51,365 nucleotides of DNA, taken from an uncultured Desulfobacterium sp. (lineage in GTDB: Bacteria > Desulfobacterota > DSM-4660 > Desulfatiglandales > Desulfatiglandaceae). The position numbers were made by a program, and so were the translations under genes. The notes beneath the pieces are model-generated. The model was given only the letters and a program-made list of their open reading frames with translations. It did not search any database and was not told the origin of the DNA. Where the stretch lies: contig LT984854.1 of NCBI GenBank assembly GCA_900258555.1, positions 1,442,224 to 1,493,588 on the forward strand, written 5' to 3'. Below are positions 48,482 to 51,365 of the stretch, one piece after another; position 1 is the first letter of the stretch; each line of letters starts with the position of its first letter.

Positions 48482-51145
48482 CTATTCTTTGACTTCACAC
48501 TTCATGCTTCTCTCTTCCAACTTCTGTTTCTCCACCCTGGCGGCAACCACTCTGCCGTTTAAGACCGGGGCTCCAGCCTGTTGTCCCAGATTTTCCTGAG
48601 ATACGGCTACAAGCCCGGAGGGTAACAATGCATTCATAACCAACGCGCCCTCCCAGTTGCCGGATCGGCCTTCCACATGGATTGAATCCCCGGGCGCAAG
48701 CCCCATACCGAATGCGTCTGCCGGGTTCATCTCTATTTGAGCCTCGGGATTCAACAAAGAAAGGACTTCTCCTGCAAGAAGGGGACCCGCAAAAAAGGGC
48801 CTCAGATGATCTTTTTCAATCACGGCGAAGGGATAATCCGTATCAGGTATGTCTTCCGCCGTTTCCGGTATTTCCGGCAGCCAGGGGATATATTGGGGCG
48901 TTTGACCGGAAAACAATACCGGTGTTCCGGGATGCTGTTCATCCGGACAGGGCCACTGAACCGGCAAACGCTCCGCAGTAATCCCGGCATAGACAGGGAT
49001 ATTTTTTCTGATTTCCGCAAATACGGCGTCGCTGTCTTCATATGAAAAACCAGGGGCCTTCATCCGGCGGGCAAGTTCCGTCAAAACCCATTGAACGGAT
49101 TTGGCTTCCCCTGGAGGATTCAAGACCGGCGTCACCTTGCGGACCATGCGCTGAGAGCTGGTGATCGTTCCCCCTTTTTCCAGCACAGCGGCCATGGGCA
49201 GCACCACATCCGCCTTTACCGGGGGCATGACTACATCCTGGATCACAACGAAATCCAGCTTCTCCAGATAGGGCTTAAATGCATTCAGGCGGCTTCCTTC
49301 AAGACTTTCCAGGGCAAGATACAATGCCTTGATCTTTCCTGATTTCAGGGATTCCAACACATCCCCGGCATTTTGGTTTTCAACCTGGCCGGGGAGGAGG
49401 TGAGATACCATTCCCATATCCCAGGCCCCCTGGAGGTTGCTGTCGCCATAAAGGGGCAGGATGCCGCCGCCCGGGATTCCAAGGCTATTCTTTATATAGG
49501 AAAGAGTTATCAATGCATGGACCGCCTTGCCTGCCTGATGGGATTCAAGCAAACCAAGGCCGTAGAGGATGCGTATGACGGGCGCGCCGGCCAGAATGGA
49601 TGCGGCTTCCGTGAGCGTTTCCTGAGGCGTTCCTGTAATTCTCGCAACCGTTTCTGGATCATAGGGCAAAAGGTCTTGCATCAGCCCATTTGTTTCCACA
49701 CCGCACTGTTCAAAAAATCTCTTGCCATCTTTATGTTTCGCCAGGATCAGACGGAGAAGACCTGCAATCAGCGCCGTTTCCGTGCCAGGATAATAGCTAA
49801 GGTGCACGTCAGCATAACGCGCAATGGATACGCCATAGGGATTTGCAACAATGAGCTTTGTTCCGCTTAAGGCAGCCATTCTGATCAATGCGCCTGAGAT
49901 GGGATGACTGGCAGGCGGATTAAACCCGACTGCAAAGATGCACCCGGCCAGATCCATGTCATTAAGGCTGTTGGTCCCAGCCGCCAGGCCCAGATTTACC
50001 CGGAGGACTTCCGCCGCGGACATGTGGCCCTTGGGCGTAATGCAACCTATTGCATCGGTTTTAAGCGCATCGCGGCCGAACTTTTGCATGAGGAAAAGCT
50101 CTTCATTAGTGGCCCGGCCATCGCTGATAACGGCAACCTCTCCCGGTCTGTAGCTTTGAAGCCTTTGCGCTATTATTTTTATTGCTGCATCCCAACTGGT
50201 CTCCTGAAACGCGCTGCTTTCAAATACAAGCGGCAGCGTAAGCCTTTCGGGGTTTTGTAGATAACCCTTGAGGAGAAAACGTCCCTGCACGCATGCCTGC
50301 CCCATATTGACCGGCCCTGCCGGGTCTGGTTTTATCCCTCTGATATGATTTGAGTCGCTCAACTCAAAAATCATGCCGCACCCTGCATCGCAAAGTGTAC
50401 ACAAGGAAGATTCGGACCGTATCGGCATTTCACGGCCATAAAGGCCCATTACGATATCGGCAAGCGGTGTGCATACATGCTCGATTTTCAGGCGGCCCGC
50501 TTCTTCAGCGGGCTCAGGCCGTTCGCGCAGCGCCCCCACAGGACAGACATCCAGGCAGGCCCCGCAGAACTGGCACCCGGCCTCTTCCAGGGGACGATCA
50601 AAATGGGTGCTTACCTCGGATATGCCGTTGATTTCGCGCAACACTATAGCTTTTGAGCCCCTCACTTCATGGCAGATGCGCACGCATCTGCCGCAGTGGA
50701 CGCACAGATTGTAATCCCGTTCAAAATATGACCCTGCGGGTTTTATTGAGGCCTCGTCACGCACATATGATTGATAAGGAAAATCAATGCCCACCTGAGC
50801 GATCAGATTCTGCAATTCACAGACGCCGTTTTTAGGACATCCCAGACATTGACGGGGATGCCTTTCCAGTATGAGACGCAGCATTTCCCGGCGAAATTCC
50901 AGGACCTTGGGCGTATGGGTCTGCAACTTCATCCCGTTTTCCACCGGTGTGGCGCACGCAGCCGGAAGCCCTCGATAGCCTTGGATTTCCACCGCACAAA
51001 GACGGCATGATCCGACAGGCTCCAAAAAGGGATGATAACAAAGACGAGGGATTTCAATCCCAGCGTTATCCGCCGCATCCATAACGGTCTGACCCTGTTC
51101 AGCGGTTATTTCGTGACCATTGATCCAAAGCTTTATTTCATTCAT
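48482..51145 (-). CDS. NuoG/FdhA-like Fe-S and molybdopterin-fold protein with altered active site
   Basis: An 887-residue protein. The N-terminal 220 residues are like NuoG/HydA: [2Fe-2S] (CYHPFLEPVGSCRLC and later Cys64), the His-Cys3 cluster (HPRQCLGCPKNGVCELQ), then two [4Fe-4S] sets (CVHCGRCVRIC, CQFCGACLDVCP). A MopB domain follows with CTLCDAGCG and the fourth Cys (ACVQG, near 285). In formate dehydrogenases a Sec or Cys followed by His comes after HCAR. The matching region here (residues 363-376) reads TDAIGCITPKGHMS, without a Cys/Sec-His pair. So either the enzyme is not a formate dehydrogenase or the fold is used only for electron transfer, as in NuoG. It is the first gene of the array. 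Confidence 0.85.
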   Translation of the reverse strand: MNEIKLWINGHEITAEQGQTVMDAADNAGIEIPRLCYHPFLEPVGSCRLCAVEIQGYRGLPAACATPVENGMKLQTHTPKVLEFRREMLRLILERHPRQCLGCPKNGVCELQNLIAQVGIDFPYQSYVRDEASIKPAGSYFERDYNLCVHCGRCVRICHEVRGSKAIVLREINGISEVSTHFDRPLEEAGCQFCGACLDVCPVGALRERPEPAEEAGRLKIEHVCTPLADIVMGLYGREMPIRSESSLCTLCDAGCGMIFELSDSNHIRGIKPDPAGPVNMGQACVQGRFLLKGYLQNPERLTLPLVFESSAFQETSWDAAIKIIAQRLQSYRPGEVAVISDGRATNEELFLMQKFGRDALKTDAIGCITPKGHMSAAEVLRVNLGLAAGTNSLNDMDLAGCIFAVGFNPPASHPISGALIRMAALSGTKLIVANPYGVSIARYADVHLSYYPGTETALIAGLLRLILAKHKDGKRFFEQCGVETNGLMQDLLPYDPETVARITGTPQETLTEAASILAGAPVIRILYGLGLLESHQAGKAVHALITLSYIKNSLGIPGGGILPLYGDSNLQGAWDMGMVSHLLPGQVENQNAGDVLESLKSGKIKALYLALESLEGSRLNAFKPYLEKLDFVVIQDVVMPPVKADVVLPMAAVLEKGGTITSSQRMVRKVTPVLNPPGEAKSVQWVLTELARRMKAPGFSYEDSDAVFAEIRKNIPVYAGITAERLPVQWPCPDEQHPGTPVLFSGQTPQYIPWLPEIPETAEDIPDTDYPFAVIEKDHLRPFFAGPLLAGEVLSLLNPEAQIEMNPADAFGMGLAPGDSIHVEGRSGNWEGALVMNALLPSGLVAVSQENLGQQAGAPVLNGRVVAARVEKQKLEERSMKCEVKE

Positions 51146-51365
51146 CCTTACTCCTGATATTATTTAGTACATTCAGCACATATTAACGGCCTTATAATTG
51201 AAAAGACTCGCAGTCATTCCGGCGCAGGCCGGAATCCAGCGCCTTCGTAACGCAATGGTAATCTAGGTAATCTGGATGCCGGATCAAGAGACTGTGTCGT
51301 AATAAAGTTTTTAGAATGCAAATTTCAAATGTTCTTTTAAAAAAATATTAGAAATTAGCTGAAAC
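51146..51365. other. non-coding upstream region of the redox array
   Basis: No gene is visible in these 220 bases. They contain repeat copy 2 (51211-51288), and the leader before the first gene (AGGAG and TAAGG near the ATG). The part beyond 51290 is AT-rich. I could not name a convincing -35/-10 or -24/-12 promoter, although the array must start here or further right. Confidence 0.5.
51211..51288. repeat. dispersed palindromic repeat, copy 2
   Basis: It begins CAGTCATTCC and contains GGCCGGAATCCAGCG and TCTGGATGCCGGATCAAG as in copy 1 at 23165-23216. Between the two arms lie about 26 extra bases. The GGCGCAGGCCGGAATCC and ATCTGGATGCCGG arms can pair. Location is the leader region of the redox array. 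Confidence 0.6.

Noticed and set aside
48482-51145. Annotation as a working formate dehydrogenase
   Set aside because: The Sec/Cys-His active-site pair is not found at the expected place, so only the fold is supported.
1-51365. CRISPR array or cas genes
   Set aside because: No series of regularly spaced direct repeats and no Cas-like protein was seen; the repeats found are two-copy elements.

Overview
The window looks like the chromosome of an anaerobic, energy-limited bacterium of the Desulfobacterota type (sulfate reducer, syntroph or aromatic degrader). This is inferred from gene content: many HdrA/MvhD electron-transfer proteins, MetF-MetV, Nfn- and Flx-type oxidoreductases, a selenocysteine tRNA with SelB, and IS200-type elements. 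No 16S or other marker gene is present, so the placement is an inference.

Almost every host gene lies on the minus strand. Positions 1-6.8 kb form a worn accessory region: a partial DUF72 gene, a molybdopterin oxidoreductase gene broken by a 316-bp non-autonomous IS200/IS605 derivative, a cupin gene, a toxin-antitoxin pair with its own promoter/operator, a complete IS4-like element (15-bp inverted repeats, 5-bp target duplication) sitting in the 3' end of a radical-SAM gene, and debris of a substrate-binding-protein gene. Positions 6.8-12.9 kb hold a sulfur-transfer and selenium group (sufU, sufS, xdhC, selB, tRNA-Sec) and a sigma-54 activator.

From about 12.9 kb to 51.1 kb there is one nearly continuous same-strand array of redox genes. 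In transcription order (right to left) it runs: a NuoG/FdhA-like protein; NfnA and NfnB; long HdrA; MvhD; an FdhB/FlxC-like protein; an HdrC-HdrB fusion; HdrA with an inserted GltD module; MvhD with a winged helix; long HdrA; MvhD; MetV; MetF; long HdrA; FlxC-FlxB-FlxA; MvhD (FlxD-like); a 131-aa HdrA N-terminal module; a HesB/IscA-like protein; a DUF1573 protein; an HdrA-MvhD fusion; a DUF166 protein; a second HdrA-GltD fusion; MvhD; and a second DUF1573 protein. This gives six large HdrA polypeptides, one HdrA mini-module, five free MvhD proteins and one fused MvhD.

Inference: NAD(P)H enters through NfnAB, FlxA and the two GltD modules. It is split by HdrA flavins between ferredoxin and other acceptors, and MvhD proteins bridge the modules. 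MetFV ties one module to methylene-tetrahydrofolate reduction (Wood-Ljungdahl pathway). The long HdrA/MvhD/HdrCB set recalls the BamDEF part of class II benzoyl-CoA reductase complexes, but no BamB-like catalytic subunit is visible. The most unusual features are the two giant HdrA proteins (about 1480 aa) with a complete GltD-type NAD(P)H module inserted between two Fe-S motifs, the matched HdrA/MvhD subtypes, and the MvhD-winged-helix fusion. Two identical 316-bp transposon derivatives in opposite orientation bracket the left part of the array.
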